The position numbers and the translations under genes are program-made. A DNA stretch of 64,000 nucleotides from Yersinia mollaretii ATCC 43969 (GTDB taxonomy: Bacteria; Pseudomonadota; Gammaproteobacteria; Enterobacterales; Enterobacteriaceae). A model generated the notes under the pieces. That model was not told where the DNA came from. It searched no databases and was given only the letters and a program-made list of their open reading frames with translations. Positions 48,076 through 59,638 of the stretch are shown in pieces. The stretch is from assembly GCF_013282725.1 (NCBI RefSeq), contig NZ_CP054043.1:1798001-1862000 (forward strand), in the 5' to 3' direction. Every line of letters begins with the position of its first letter. Positions within the stretch are counted from its first letter, which is position 1.

Positions 48076-49125
48076 TCAGCGCGTTCTCGGGTCCAGCAAG
48101 CGGACCAGCAGATCCGTTACATTGTTAATCAAAATAAAGCACATGCCGAGCAGCAAGGTTCCCCCCATAATGGCGGTAGTGTCTCCGGCAAACAGGGCGC
48201 TGGTCAGGTAGCGGCCAATCCCCGGCCAGGCAAAGACTGTTTCGGTTAACACCGCGCCCTCTAACATGCTGGTGTAGGCCAGCGCAATCACAGTGAGCAG
48301 GGTGCCACGGATATTCGGCAGCACATGCATCAGTAGAATGCGCATCTCACCCGCACCTTTGGCTCTCGCCAGTGTGATGTACTCTTTATTCAGTTCACTC
48401 AAGCAGGCCGAACGGGTCAGGCGGGTGATGCTGGCTAGCGCATAGTAAGAGAGTAGGGCAACTGGCAAAATCAAGTGGGCGAGGGCATTGCCAAAAGCTC
48501 CGCTATCGCCAGAACGCCAAGTGTCGATCAGGGCAAAACCGGTTTTCGCTTCCACGGTATATTGATAAATATCATCGAGGCGACCGGGGCCGGGGCTCCA
48601 TTGCAGCCGGGCATAAAACAGCAATAGCATCAGCAAGCCAAGCCAGAAGATAGGCACCGAGTTACCCAGCAAGGTGATAAAGCGAATCGTGGCATCCAGC
48701 TTGCTGCCTGCCCAGCGGGCGCACAATAAGCCGAGGATAACCCCGAGGGTGGCACCAATAATTAGCGATAGTGTCGCCAGTTCCAGTGTCGCGGGGAAAA
48801 CGGTGAGCAAATCTTGCAGTACCGGCTGACCGCTGGCGCTGGCAAGCCCCAAATCGCCATGGGCTAACTGCACCAAATAGTGCCAGAACTGCACCGCTAA
48901 TGGTTGATCCAGCCCGAGCTGGTGCTTTACCTGCTGATAAGTGGCTTCACTGGCGTGGTCGCCGACGATTTGCAGCACCCGATCCACGGGCGACATGGCC
49001 GACAGGAAGAAGGTGATCACCAGTAGACCGAATAGGGTTAGGGCCAGAGTCAATAATCCCTGTAAAAACCCCCAAAGACGACGCCGGGATAGGGTTCCCG
49101 GCGTTTGATTTAGTGCGACAGACAT
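48076..49125 (-). CDS. Oligopeptide-type ABC transporter permease (DppB-like)
   Basis: The 349-residue inner-membrane protein has about six helices. The periplasmic linker after helix 1 (DHASEATYQQVKHQLGLDQPLAVQF) and the EAA loop (NKEYITLARAKGAGEMRILLMHVLPN) identify the DppB/OppB family. It is separated from the binding-protein gene by 126 bases that hold a short ERIC-like repeat, unusual inside this type of operon. Confidence 0.88.
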   Translation of the reverse strand: MSVALNQTPGTLSRRRLWGFLQGLLTLALTLFGLLVITFFLSAMSPVDRVLQIVGDHASEATYQQVKHQLGLDQPLAVQFWHYLVQLAHGDLGLASASGQPVLQDLLTVFPATLELATLSLIIGATLGVILGLLCARWAGSKLDATIRFITLLGNSVPIFWLGLLMLLLFYARLQWSPGPGRLDDIYQYTVEAKTGFALIDTWRSGDSGAFGNALAHLILPVALLSYYALASITRLTRSACLSELNKEYITLARAKGAGEMRILLMHVLPNIRGTLLTVIALAYTSMLEGAVLTETVFAWPGIGRYLTSALFAGDTTAIMGGTLLLGMCFILINNVTDLLVRLLDPRTR

Positions 49126-49178
49126 CGACTACCAACCTACTTATATTTCATAAAACTTTATTGATAAGTCAGCGAGGC

Positions 49179-49250
49179 TATATCCAAAGTTATTGGTGTT
49201 GCAGGTGCGCGTAACTCACACCCCTGCAACTTCAAGCACGCAGGGAATAC
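49179..49250. repeat. Short ERIC-like element inside the ABC transporter operon
   Basis: The arms TATATCCAAAGTTATTGGTG and CACCCCTGCAACTTCAAGCA form a hairpin-like inverted repeat of 72 bases. This corresponds to an ERIC without its central core, comparable to 17658-17728. It lies between the substrate-binding protein and first permease genes. Confidence 0.65.
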
Positions 49251-49251
49251 C

Positions 49252-50820
49252 TTATTTACTGACACGGTCATAGTAGACCATATCTGCATTCAGCCCCTGT
49301 TGATAGCCCTTAACATTATCTCGCAGCACAACTTGTGCTTTGGCTTGATCAATAAAGATGTAAGGCGAGTTCTGTTGCAGCTCTTGTTGCAACTGGGTGT
49401 AGAGCGCGGTGCGCTTCGCCGGGTCCGCTTCCGCCACGGCGGCCAATGTCTGCTTATTCAGCTCAGGAATGACCCAGCCATTTAAGCCCGCCACGGTGCT
49501 GCTCTTACCATCATTATAGGCAAAGGCGCTGGCATTGGAGTGCGCATCAAAGTAATCCGGAATCCATAAGCGGATAGCGGACTGATGTTGTTTGGCACGG
49601 ACTCGGCCATAGACCTGACTGCCCGCGGCAGGCAGTAACACCAGTTTCACGCCACCTTGGGCAAAGCTGGCCTGTAGTGATTGGGCGATGGTGATAAACG
49701 GCGGTTTGTTCTCAACATCCAGCGTCAAAGTCGCATCTTTAATGCCCGCTTTGGTCAGAATCTCTTTGGCTTTAGCGGGATCAAAGGTAAACGGATTGCT
49801 CTCTAGCGCGCCCGGTAAACCGACTGGCAGGAAGCTTTGATGCACGAAATATTGGCCTTTCAGCAGATCTTTGGTAATGCCCTGATAATCAACCAAATAG
49901 CGTGCAGCCTGCCAGAATTCGGGTTTGCTCAGCAGCGGGTTGGCTGGGTTTGCGGTGTTAAAGACCAAGTAGTTTTGCTCCGCAGAGGGGATCTCAACCA
50001 CTTTGACGCCCGCTTCTGTTTTCAGCGCGGCAGTCTGGTCTGGCCCTAACTCACGGGCGATATCGGCATCACCTTGCTGGATCAGTAGGCGGCGAGCGCT
50101 TGGATCCGGCACGTTTTTGATAATGATATTTTTAATCAGCGGCTTATCACCCGGCGATGTTGGGTTGGCATCCAACACGATGGCCTGATGCGGCTGATAA
50201 ACACGCATTTTAAATGGGCCGCTGCCCGCTGAATGCATTTTCAGCCAAGCATTGCCGTAATCGTTCTCTTTCACATTCGCGGTCACCGCTTTTTTATCCA
50301 CAATGGAGGCGATTGGCGTTGATAAGATATTCAGGGCAACGGCGGGGCTGACATCGGCGCTCCAGCTCAGTTGCACGGTATTTTTGTCGATCTTTTTCAG
50401 GTGTTGATCGATATTGCTCGCATCCCAACCCAGCACGTTAAGAATAAAGGCCGGTGAGCGGTTCATTTTGATGGCGCGAGTGAAGGAGAAAATTACGTCA
50501 TCGGCTTGTACCGGATTGCCGGATGAAAACACAGCGTCTGGGCGCAATTTCACGGTGAGGGTTTTGGCAGCGGCGTCGCCTTGCCAGCTCTCAGCCAGAA
50601 TCGGCACAATTTTTTCCGGGTTATCACGATCGGCTTGTATCAGGCGTTGATAGAGACTTGGCACGGTCTGAATGCTAGACAGCTCATTACTTTCTGCTGG
50701 GTCCAGACTGACGATATCATCCAGGGATTGCACGACAACCAGCGTATCCGGCGGCGTTGCTGCTAGTGCGCTGCCAGATAGTGCTGTCAAAACCAATAAT
50801 GACAGAATTTTAGCTTTCAT
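49252..50820 (-). CDS. Periplasmic substrate-binding protein, SBP_bac_5 family
   Basis: The 522-residue protein begins with a Sec signal peptide MKAKILSLLVLTALSGSALA, cleaved after A-L-A. The mature part follows the peptide/nickel/opine binding-protein fold: DIVSLDPAESNELSS, LAESWQGDAAAKTLTVKLRPD and the C-terminal DYFDAHSNASAFAYNDG. The start at 50820 has a good GGGAGT site. The ligand cannot be read from sequence; dipeptides, modified peptides or opine-like compounds are candidates. The gene leads the operon ending at 45646. Confidence 0.88.
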   Translation of the reverse strand: MKAKILSLLVLTALSGSALAATPPDTLVVVQSLDDIVSLDPAESNELSSIQTVPSLYQRLIQADRDNPEKIVPILAESWQGDAAAKTLTVKLRPDAVFSSGNPVQADDVIFSFTRAIKMNRSPAFILNVLGWDASNIDQHLKKIDKNTVQLSWSADVSPAVALNILSTPIASIVDKKAVTANVKENDYGNAWLKMHSAGSGPFKMRVYQPHQAIVLDANPTSPGDKPLIKNIIIKNVPDPSARRLLIQQGDADIARELGPDQTAALKTEAGVKVVEIPSAEQNYLVFNTANPANPLLSKPEFWQAARYLVDYQGITKDLLKGQYFVHQSFLPVGLPGALESNPFTFDPAKAKEILTKAGIKDATLTLDVENKPPFITIAQSLQASFAQGGVKLVLLPAAGSQVYGRVRAKQHQSAIRLWIPDYFDAHSNASAFAYNDGKSSTVAGLNGWVIPELNKQTLAAVAEADPAKRTALYTQLQQELQQNSPYIFIDQAKAQVVLRDNVKGYQQGLNADMVYYDRVSK

Positions 50821-50978
50821 TGAGACTCCCTGAAATGGATTCGGCCACCCATGCTTTTCGCATTGATGGCAAGTAGATACCGTTAACATTGCTAGGAAAT
50901 TATTGTTTTTTCGACTATTTCATCGCAGTTTCTCACGATAGTGGCTTTGCTGTCTGTGGTCAAAGTCTCAACAGTTAT

Positions 50979-50990
50979 TTGTTATAACAA
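50979..50990. promoter_or_regulatory. Perfect 12-bp palindrome in a divergent promoter region
   Basis: TTGTTATAACAA is a perfect palindrome between the divergent substrate-binding protein gene and the YhcH-family gene. It looks like a repressor operator, but no local regulator gene is present. The 330-base gap 50821-51150 shows no other clear signal. Confidence 0.4.
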
Positions 50991-51099
50991 TAAGTGATAA
51001 AGAAGTATTACAGAAACGTAATAATTATGAGGGCATTTTGGATTGGGAGTCGAAACCGGCTATTTTTTTGGCGAAATCTTTCCACGCCTTGAACAGTGA

Positions 51100-51609
<510 letters not shown>

Positions 51610-51629
51610 GCTATTTTACTTGCTATTTT

Positions 51630-51699
51630 GGACGCAAGCAGTGCTCGAAATACTCACGTACTACGTGTACGCTCCGTTTTCTCCGCGCTGGTTGCGTCC
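51630..51699. repeat. 70-bp palindromic element after the YhcH-family gene
   Basis: The ends GGACGCAAGCAGTGC and GCGCTGGTTGCGTCC are inverted repeats (13 of 15 matches). The middle contains CACGTACTACGTG, a second perfect palindrome around one base. The element lies between convergent genes and looks like a small mobile or REP-type repeat of unknown family. Confidence 0.65.
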
Positions 51700-51795
51700 A
51701 AACTATCTGCGCCAATAACGCCTATCGATTGGGTGGGAAAGGATTAAGGGCCAATAATGAATCGGCCCTTGGGTCATGCAAAAAATCGCGTATTT

Positions 51796-52812
51796 TTATG
51801 CTTGGCTGAGGGTGGCAACCATTACCGCTTTGATGGTGTGTAGGCGGTTTTCGGCCTGATCAAACACGATGCTGTGAGCGGATTCAAACACTTCGTTGGT
51901 GACTTCCATCCCGTCCGGTAAGTTGTACTGCTCTGCCATCTGTTTACCCAGCAGAGTTTGGTCATCGTGGAATGCGGGCAGGCAGTGCAGGAACTTGACC
52001 TGCGGGTTGCCCGTTAGCTTCACCACATTCATATTGACCTGATAAGGTTTTAGCAGTGCCACGCGTTCGTGCCAGACGGTTTTTGGCTCCCCCATCGAGA
52101 CCCAAACGTCGGTGTAGAGGAAATCAGCGCCTTTCACGCCTTCGGCAATATCTTCTGTCAGGGTGATTTTTCCGCCCGTTTTTTTCGCCTGCGCCTGACA
52201 ATCTGCCACCAGTTGGGCCTCCGGCCAGCACGCTTTTGGTGCGACCAGACGTAAATCCATCCCCACCAGTGCGGCGGCTTCTAACATACTGTTACCCATG
52301 TTGTTGCGTGCATCGCCGAGATAGGCAAATTTCATTTCACTCAACGGCTTACTCGGCAGGTGCTCCTGCATGGTTAATAAATCCGCCAGTAGCTGAGTCG
52401 GGTGGAATTCATTGGTCAGTCCATTCCACACTGGCACCCCCGCATATTCAGCCAATGTTTCAACCACTTGCTGGCCGTGACCCCGATACTGGATACCGTC
52501 ATACATGCGACCTAATACACGGGCGGTATCCTTAATTGACTCTTTATGCCCAATTTGGCTCCCTCCTGGGCCGAGGTAAGTCACGCGCGCACCTTGATCA
52601 TATGCGGCAACTTCGAAAGAGCATCGAGTACGGGTCGAGTCTTTTTCGAAGATGAGCGCGATATTCTTACCTACCAGTTTTTGCTGCTCACAGCCGGATT
52701 TCTTGGCTTGCTTTAGCTCAGCCGCCAAATCCAGCAGGGCCGTAATCTCGGTGGGGGTAAAATCTAGTAACCTTAGAAAGTGACGTTTGTAGAACTGACT
52801 CATAGTGCTCAT
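51796..52812 (-). CDS. argI: Ornithine carbamoyltransferase
   Basis: The enzyme forms citrulline from ornithine and carbamoyl phosphate in arginine synthesis. The protein (338 residues from the ATG at 52812) has the carbamoyl-phosphate motif [26 protein letters not shown] and the ornithine-site motif HCLPAFHD. A second ATG at 52803 (M-S-Q-F-Y-K) aligns with the E. coli start, but the AGGA site fits 52812 better. Two ARG boxes overlap its promoter region. The name argF is also used in Yersinia for this gene. Confidence 0.96.
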   Translation of the reverse strand: MSTMSQFYKRHFLRLLDFTPTEITALLDLAAELKQAKKSGCEQQKLVGKNIALIFEKDSTRTRCSFEVAAYDQGARVTYLGPGGSQIGHKESIKDTARVLGRMYDGIQYRGHGQQVVETLAEYAGVPVWNGLTNEFHPTQLLADLLTMQEHLPSKPLSEMKFAYLGDARNNMGNSMLEAAALVGMDLRLVAPKACWPEAQLVADCQAQAKKTGGKITLTEDIAEGVKGADFLYTDVWVSMGEPKTVWHERVALLKPYQVNMNVVKLTGNPQVKFLHCLPAFHDDQTLLGKQMAEQYNLPDGMEVTNEVFESAHSIVFDQAENRLHTIKAVMVATLSQA

Positions 52813-52834
52813 AGCTTGCATCCTGAATAGTCTA

Positions 52835-52873
52835 ATTGAATTTAAATTCAATTTATACGTATAAATATGCAAA
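52835..52873. promoter_or_regulatory. Tandem ARG boxes (ArgR operator)
   Basis: Box 1 centres on TGAATTTAAATTCA, a perfect palindrome within AATTGAATTTAAATTCAATT (52834-52853). Box 2 (52856-52873, TACGTATAAATATGCAAA) matches the consensus imperfectly. The 18-bp boxes are three bases apart, the standard spacing for an ArgR hexamer. They lie 23-61 bases upstream of argI and 100 bases upstream of the divergent rraB. Confidence 0.88.
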
Positions 52874-52973
52874 CACAACCCCCATCAATAAATCTTTCTC
52901 GTTTATAGTGGAGGCAACCGCGTGGGTGTGGGAAAATAGCGCCATACTAAGCCCATTGACTGAGGATAAAGGC

Positions 52974-53405
52974 ATGGCAAACCGCGAAATGCTAGACGAA
53001 CAACGTGACGAGACCCGCCTAATCATCGAAGAACTGCTGGACGATGGTAGCGATCCCGATGCGCTGTACACGATTGAACACCACCTTTCTGCTGAAAAGT
53101 TCGAAGTGTTGGAAAAGGCCGCTGTTGAAGCCTTCAAGCTAGGTTACGAAGTGACCGATGCAGAAGAGCTGGAAGTGGAAGATGGCTCTCTGGTGATGTG
53201 CTGTGATGTGATCAGTGAAGTGGCTCTGAATGCTGAAATCATTGATGCGCAGGTTGAGCAGCTTATTGCACTGGCTGAAACCTGTGGCGTAAATTACGAC
53301 GGCTGGGGTACTTACTACGAAGATCCTAACGCAGAAGATGATGAAGACGGCGAGTTCGACGACGAAGAGTTGGTTGATGAAGACGACGACGGTAAGCGCC
53401 ACTAA
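52974..53405 (+). CDS. rraB: RraB, regulator of RNase E activity
   Basis: RraB binds RNase E and modulates degradosome activity. The 143-residue protein begins [20 protein letters not shown], contains [22 protein letters not shown] and has a highly acidic tail ([15 protein letters not shown]), as expected. The ATG at 52974 matches E. coli; a long upstream extension overlapping the ARG boxes is rejected. An ERIC element begins right at the stop codon. Confidence 0.94.
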   Translation: MANREMLDEQRDETRLIIEELLDDGSDPDALYTIEHHLSAEKFEVLEKAAVEAFKLGYEVTDAEELEVEDGSLVMCCDVISEVALNAEIIDAQVEQLIALAETCGVNYDGWGTYYEDPNAEDDEDGEFDDEELVDEDDDGKRH

Positions 53406-53531
53406 TATCCCCGTCGTCCTTGACGCTACAGCTGTGTTAGCGGCACTCGCTTACCCGAATCACTGACTTGAGTCAGCTCATCGGGATTTACTCGTTTGCT
53501 GCCTTGCTGTAACACCAATGACTTTGGGGAA
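53405..53531 (+). repeat. ERIC element directly after rraB
   Basis: The left arm TATCCCCGTCGTCCTTGACG begins at the last base of the rraB stop. The core TTACCCGAATCACTGACTTG then AGTCAGCTCATCGGGATT follows, and the right arm ends near ACACCAATGACTTTGGGG. It would be transcribed as the rraB 3' UTR. Confidence 0.8.
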
Positions 53532-53554
53532 TTTATTAGGGAGTAATGCAGCTC

Positions 53555-53697
53555 AGACTGCTGACAAAACCCGAGAACTCGATCTGGAGTGAAGAGGATA
53601 GGCAGAAGAGTAAAGCGTCCGCGCCAAGGATGGCGCGGCTCGAGCCATCAGGGACGATTTTACGGCGTCTTTACGATCTGGCTGTTCTCTCCGCTAT
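53555..53697. repeat. Imperfect long palindrome after rraB
   Basis: The left arm (about 53580-53618, GAGTGAAGAGG..AGTAAAGCGTC) is an imperfect inverted copy of the right arm (about 53660-53697, ACGGCGTCTTTACGATCT..). Inside, CGCGCCA pairs with TGGCGCG (53620-53637). This resembles the long palindromic repeats described in Yersinia (YPAL), though I could not confirm identity. With the ERIC it fills the 325-base gap to yjgM. Confidence 0.5.
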
Positions 53698-53730
53698 GGG
53701 CACATTGTCATTAACTTCAGGGTGCAGAGA

Positions 53731-54234
53731 CTAAAGCGCTTTCAGCATCGTGACTTCACAATCCACATGACCGGTGTTGCCCATCGGCCCGTCGATATGC
53801 TCAAAACCCAATCTTTCATATAAGCCCACAGCGCTGGTTAGGCTGGCGGTGGTTTCCAGATAGCAGCGGCCAAAGCCCTGCTGGCGAGCAAACTCTAGCG
53901 CCTGTAATGCCAATTGCTTCGCTAAACCTTTACCGCGCAAGATTGGCAAGAAGTACATCTTTTGCAACTCACACAGATCGGTTTCACCACCCGATAAGGG
54001 GGCAACACCACCACCACCGGCAATATTACCGTCGATTTCAATCACCCAGTAAGCGCTACGCGGCTGGCTATACAGCTCATATAAGTGATCCAGATTCGGG
54101 TCAGACACGGTATAGCCCTTATCTGCGCTCAGGCCAAACTCAGCCGAGACGTCGCGGATAACATTGGCGATAGCGAGATTGTCTGCTGCGGTGATAGGGC
54201 GCACCAGCAGACGGATAGGTGTGGCTATAGTCAT
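53731..54234 (-). CDS. yjgM: GNAT-family acetyltransferase YjgM
   Basis: The 167-residue GNAT protein contains the acetyl-CoA binding stretch [26 protein letters not shown] and the following [25 protein letters not shown]. It is the positional equivalent of E. coli yjgM between rraB and valS; yjgN is missing here. The substrate is unknown. Confidence 0.88.
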   Translation of the reverse strand: MTIATPIRLLVRPITAADNLAIANVIRDVSAEFGLSADKGYTVSDPNLDHLYELYSQPRSAYWVIEIDGNIAGGGGVAPLSGGETDLCELQKMYFLPILRGKGLAKQLALQALEFARQQGFGRCYLETTASLTSAVGLYERLGFEHIDGPMGNTGHVDCEVTMLKAL

Positions 54235-54283
54235 GCTCTATAAACCCAAAGGTAATATCTTAGTAATAATCTGTAATACCATC

Positions 54284-54338
54284 TATACCCGTCATACTTC
54301 AAGCTGTATGTGCGATGGTTGCACTCACTCGCCAGAAT
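54284..54338 (+). repeat. Truncated ERIC element (left half)
   Basis: TATACCCGTCATACTTCAAG and the following bases match the left arm of the 23202 ERIC. The similarity fades near CACTCACTCGCC and no right arm is found before the valS terminator. Confidence 0.65.
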
Positions 54339-54358
54339 ATGACACTGAATTAAGGCCA

Positions 54359-54393
54359 TAAAAAACTGGGGGCCAGATTGTCATGGCCCCCAG
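54359..54393 (-). terminator. valS terminator
   Basis: On the minus strand CTGGGGGCCA and TGGCCCCCAG form a perfect 10-bp stem with an 8-base loop, followed by a run of six T residues. It starts 28 bases after the valS stop. Confidence 0.9.
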
Positions 54394-54420
54394 TGAGTGC
54401 TTACTTCATGTCAGATTGAA

Positions 54421-57318
54421 TTACAGTGCGGCGATAGTCGCTTGCTGCTCAATTAACTTCTGTTTGGCTTCAGCACAGGCGGCCATTCTCTCGCGCTCTT
54501 TGGCAACCACGGCTTCTGGCGCGCGCGCCACAAAACCTTCGTTACTCAATTTGCTTTCGATGCGCTCAATTTCCGCTTCCAGCTTCGCCACTTCTTTTGC
54601 CAGACGATCCAACTCGGTGGCTTTATCAATTAAGCCAGCCATTGGGATCAGCACCTCTGCACCTTCAACCAGCTTGGTCACTGAGACTGGGCCTTTATCA
54701 CCTTCAGCTAACAGGCTGAGAGAGGACAAACGAGCCAGCGACTGAATGAAGCTCTGGTTTTCCAGCACACGGCGTTGAGCTTCAGCACTCGCGCCACGCA
54801 GCATCACATCCAGCGGTTTACCCGGCGCGATGTTCATTTCTGCGCGGATATTACGCACGGCAATAATCGTCTGCTTGATCCACTCCAGATCACTCAGGGC
54901 TTTTTCATCAACCTGACTGGCATCGTATTCAGGGAAAGGCTGCAACATAATGGTGTCTGCAGTAATGCCTTTCAGGGTCTTAACCCGCTGCCAGATAGTT
55001 TCAGTGATGTAAGGCATGATAGGGTGCGCCAGACGTAGCAGCGCTTCCAGTACCTCAATCAGCGTATGGCGAGTGCCGCGCAGTTCAGCTTCTGAACCAC
55101 TGTTCATGACCGGTTTGGTCAGCTCCAGATACCAGTCACAGAACTGGTTCCAAGTGAACTCATACAGAATACCGGCCGCCAGATCGAAGCGGTAAGTGTC
55201 CATCGCTTCGCGGTAGGCTTTGATGGTCTGATTGAATTCAGCCAGAATCCAGCGATCAGCCAGTGACAGCACCATTTCGCCGCCATTCTGCCCACAATCT
55301 TGCCCTTCGGTGTTCATCAGCACGAAACGGCTGGCGTTCCACAGCTTGTTACAGAAGTTGCGATATCCTTCCAGACGCTTCATGTCCCAGTTGATATCGC
55401 GGCCGGTGGAGGCCAGCGCTGCCAGCGTGAAGCGCAGGGCATCAGTACCGTGTGGCTCAATGCCGTTCGGGAACTGCTTCTCGGTGCGCTTACGGATTTT
55501 CTCCGCCAACTGCGGCTGCATCATGTTACCAGTACGTTTCTCCAGCAACGCCTCCAGTGAGATACCGTCAACCATATCCAGTGGGTCGATGACGTTACCT
55601 TTAGACTTAGACATTTTCTGCCCTTCGTCATCGCGGATCAGGCCCGTCATGTACACGGTTTTGAATGGCACCTGCGGCTTACCATTTTCATCTTTCATAA
55701 AGTGCATGGTCATCATGATCATGCGGGCAATCCAGAAGAAAATAATGTCAAAACCACTGACCACGACACTGGTCGGATGGAAAGTTTTCAGCGCTTCGGT
55801 CTGCTCAGGCCAGCCCAAAGTGGAGAAGGTCCACAGGCCAGATGAGAACCAAGTATCCAGCACATCTTCGTCTTGGCGTAAGGCGACTTCAGGGCCGAGG
55901 TTGTTTTCACGGCGAACTTCAGCTTCATCGCGGCCAACGTACACTTTACCCTGCTCGTCATACCAAGCGGGGATACGGTGGCCCCACCACAACTGACGGG
56001 AGATACACCAGTCCTGAATGTCGCGCATCCATGAGTAATACATGTTTTCGTACTGCTTGGGCACGAATTGGATCTCGCCATTTTCCACTGCTTCAATCGC
56101 CACTTTCGCTAGCGGGGCAGTGCGGACATACCATTGGTCGGTCAGCATCGGCTCAATCACCACGCCACCACGGTCGCCATAAGGCACCGTCAGGTCGTGT
56201 GGTTTAACCTCTTCCAGTAGGCCGAGCTTATCGAATTCTGCCACCACCGCTTTACGGGCAGCAAAGCGCTCAAGGCCTTGGAACTGCTCTGGAATAGCAC
56301 CACTGCATGCATCGGTTGCTTCGCCATTTGTATCAAACACTTCTGCTTCTGCGCGGATATCACCGTCGAAAGTCAGAATGTTAATCATCGGCAGGGCGTG
56401 GCGCTTACCAACTTCATAGTCATTAAAGTCGTGGGCTGGCGTAATTTTCACGCAGCCAGTGCCTTTTTCCATATCGGCGTGTTCGTCACCGAGGATCGGA
56501 ATGCGGCGGCCAACCAGTGGCAGGATCACTTCTTTACCGATCAGATCCTTATAACGCGGATCTTCTGGATTCACGGCAACACCGGTGTCGCCCAGCACGG
56601 TCTCCGGACGGGTGGTAGCCACGACCAGATAATCTTTGCCTTCAGCGGTTTTGGCTCCATCGGCCAGCGGGTAACGCAGATGCCACATCGAGCCTTTGGA
56701 TTCGCGGTTTTCTACTTCCAGATCAGAGATCGCCGTGCGCAGTTTCGGGTCCCAGTTCACCAGACGTTTGCCACGGTAAATCAGGTCCTCTTTATGTAGA
56801 CGGACAAACACTTCTTTCACTGCATTGGACAGGCCATCATCCATGGTGAAACGTTCGCGTTCCCAATCCACGGAGTTGCCTAAACGGCGCATCTGACGAG
56901 TGATAGTGCCGCCCGATTCGCCTTTCCACTGCCAGATTTTATCGATAAAAGCTTCACGGCCATAATCGTGGCGAGTCTTGCCTTCTTCGGCAGCAATTTT
57001 GCGCTCAACGACCATTTGGGTTGCGATACCGGCGTGGTCAGTCCCCGCTTGCCATAGGGTATTTTTCCCCTGCATCCGCTGGTAGCGAATCAAGGTATCC
57101 ATGATGGTCTGCTGGAAAGCATGGCCCATATGCAGGCTACCGGTCACATTCGGCGGCGGGATCATGATGCAGTAGCTTTCTTTGCTGGTATCGCCGTTCG
57201 GCTTGAAATAACCCTGTTTTTCCCAGTGTTCATACAGCGGCTGTTCAATCTCTTGCGGGCTGTATGTCTTATCGAGGGACGGCTCAGTTTTGTCGATGCT
57301 AGAAGGTGTGTTTTCCAT
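54421..57318 (-). CDS. valS: Valyl-tRNA synthetase
   Basis: ValS charges tRNA-Val. The 965-residue class I synthetase has the HIGH-type motif HMGHA (in [14 protein letters not shown]), the editing domain, the KMSKS motif in [14 protein letters not shown] and a C-terminal coiled-coil arm ([20 protein letters not shown]). The N-terminus is about 14 residues longer than I recall for E. coli (about 951). It follows holC by 12 bases and is presumably cotranscribed with it. Confidence 0.97.
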   Translation of the reverse strand: MENTPSSIDKTEPSLDKTYSPQEIEQPLYEHWEKQGYFKPNGDTSKESYCIMIPPPNVTGSLHMGHAFQQTIMDTLIRYQRMQGKNTLWQAGTDHAGIATQMVVERKIAAEEGKTRHDYGREAFIDKIWQWKGESGGTITRQMRRLGNSVDWERERFTMDDGLSNAVKEVFVRLHKEDLIYRGKRLVNWDPKLRTAISDLEVENRESKGSMWHLRYPLADGAKTAEGKDYLVVATTRPETVLGDTGVAVNPEDPRYKDLIGKEVILPLVGRRIPILGDEHADMEKGTGCVKITPAHDFNDYEVGKRHALPMINILTFDGDIRAEAEVFDTNGEATDACSGAIPEQFQGLERFAARKAVVAEFDKLGLLEEVKPHDLTVPYGDRGGVVIEPMLTDQWYVRTAPLAKVAIEAVENGEIQFVPKQYENMYYSWMRDIQDWCISRQLWWGHRIPAWYDEQGKVYVGRDEAEVRRENNLGPEVALRQDEDVLDTWFSSGLWTFSTLGWPEQTEALKTFHPTSVVVSGFDIIFFWIARMIMMTMHFMKDENGKPQVPFKTVYMTGLIRDDEGQKMSKSKGNVIDPLDMVDGISLEALLEKRTGNMMQPQLAEKIRKRTEKQFPNGIEPHGTDALRFTLAALASTGRDINWDMKRLEGYRNFCNKLWNASRFVLMNTEGQDCGQNGGEMVLSLADRWILAEFNQTIKAYREAMDTYRFDLAAGILYEFTWNQFCDWYLELTKPVMNSGSEAELRGTRHTLIEVLEALLRLAHPIMPYITETIWQRVKTLKGITADTIMLQPFPEYDASQVDEKALSDLEWIKQTIIAVRNIRAEMNIAPGKPLDVMLRGASAEAQRRVLENQSFIQSLARLSSLSLLAEGDKGPVSVTKLVEGAEVLIPMAGLIDKATELDRLAKEVAKLEAEIERIESKLSNEGFVARAPEAVVAKERERMAACAEAKQKLIEQQATIAAL

Positions 57319-57330
57319 TTTCTTTTTATT

Positions 57331-57780
57331 TCAATGAGTTGGCGGCGTTGCCGTGGTCAAGTGGAAGCCGACGCTGCGATAAGACTTATATCGGTCGCGC
57401 GCCAACTGTTTCAAATTTTCTTCGTAAGGCACGAAGTCTACCACTTCATGGAAAGCGGTGGCAAAACCTGCGAACTCTGGCAGCAGGCTGATAAGCAGGT
57501 CGCGAGGGGAATTCCCACGCCGTTCTGGCCAAGCCAATTCAACGGGTGCGCCATATTTTGGCCCTTCACCGGCCAGATTGTGCGGCACAAATTGGTCAGG
57601 TGTGCGCTGCCACAGGGCTTCATCAAGCCGCTGGGCCTGCTCCTCACTCTCACAGGCGATCAGCACCCGTTTTCCCGCCCGCCAACGTTCAGCCGCAACT
57701 TCGCAGGCCAAGGCTTCATGAGCGCGCAGCTCACCGGCAGGCGTGTCGTGTTCGAGCAAATAAAAAGTGGCGTTTTTCAT
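57331..57780 (-). CDS. holC: DNA polymerase III chi subunit HolC
   Basis: HolC (chi) links the clamp loader to single-stranded DNA-binding protein. The 149-residue protein begins MKNATFYLLEHDTPAGELRAHEALAC and ends with GFHLTTATPPTH. It contains the conserved RVLIACESEEQAQRLDEALWQ and FVPHNLAGEGP. Order pepA-holC-valS is as in E. coli. A hairpin separates it from pepA. Confidence 0.95.
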   Translation of the reverse strand: MKNATFYLLEHDTPAGELRAHEALACEVAAERWRAGKRVLIACESEEQAQRLDEALWQRTPDQFVPHNLAGEGPKYGAPVELAWPERRGNSPRDLLISLLPEFAGFATAFHEVVDFVPYEENLKQLARDRYKSYRSVGFHLTTATPPTH

Positions 57781-57796
57781 AGGTTCTCTACGACGT

Positions 57797-57821
57797 AAAA
57801 GGGCACAAAAGTGTGCCCTTA
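57797..57821 (-). terminator. Terminator between pepA and holC
   Basis: On the minus strand GGGCACA and TGTGCCC form a perfect 7-bp stem with flanking A-T pairs, followed by TTTT. It follows the pepA stop by about 26 bases and precedes holC by 17, so it may attenuate holC-valS expression from upstream. Confidence 0.75.
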
Positions 57822-57846
57822 GAATAGCATGATGTATATCAAACGA

Positions 57847-59373
<1,527 letters not shown>

Positions 59374-59638
59374 TTAAAGACAAAGGCGGGTGCACTCGCT
59401 AGAATGTAGCGCTCCGCAACGATCTCTACTCCGTTGTGTTAACGACGTGTGTTAACCTTAACGGTATAAGTTGTTTTGTTTTGGCGACTATAAGCATGTT
59501 CCTATAGGACACCTAAACGCTAGATGCTGTAATACTATTTTAGCCGTGAAGGTTGCCATATGATGAGAATAAATGGCGGATTAACGATGAAACTATCGAT
59601 TTTCCTGCAAAAAGACAAGTTTTCACAGGCGTATTAGC

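Noticed and set aside
55232..55996. 254-codon plus-strand frame opposite valS
   Set aside because: Antisense to the ValS catalytic and anticodon-binding regions, Ser-rich and without family features.
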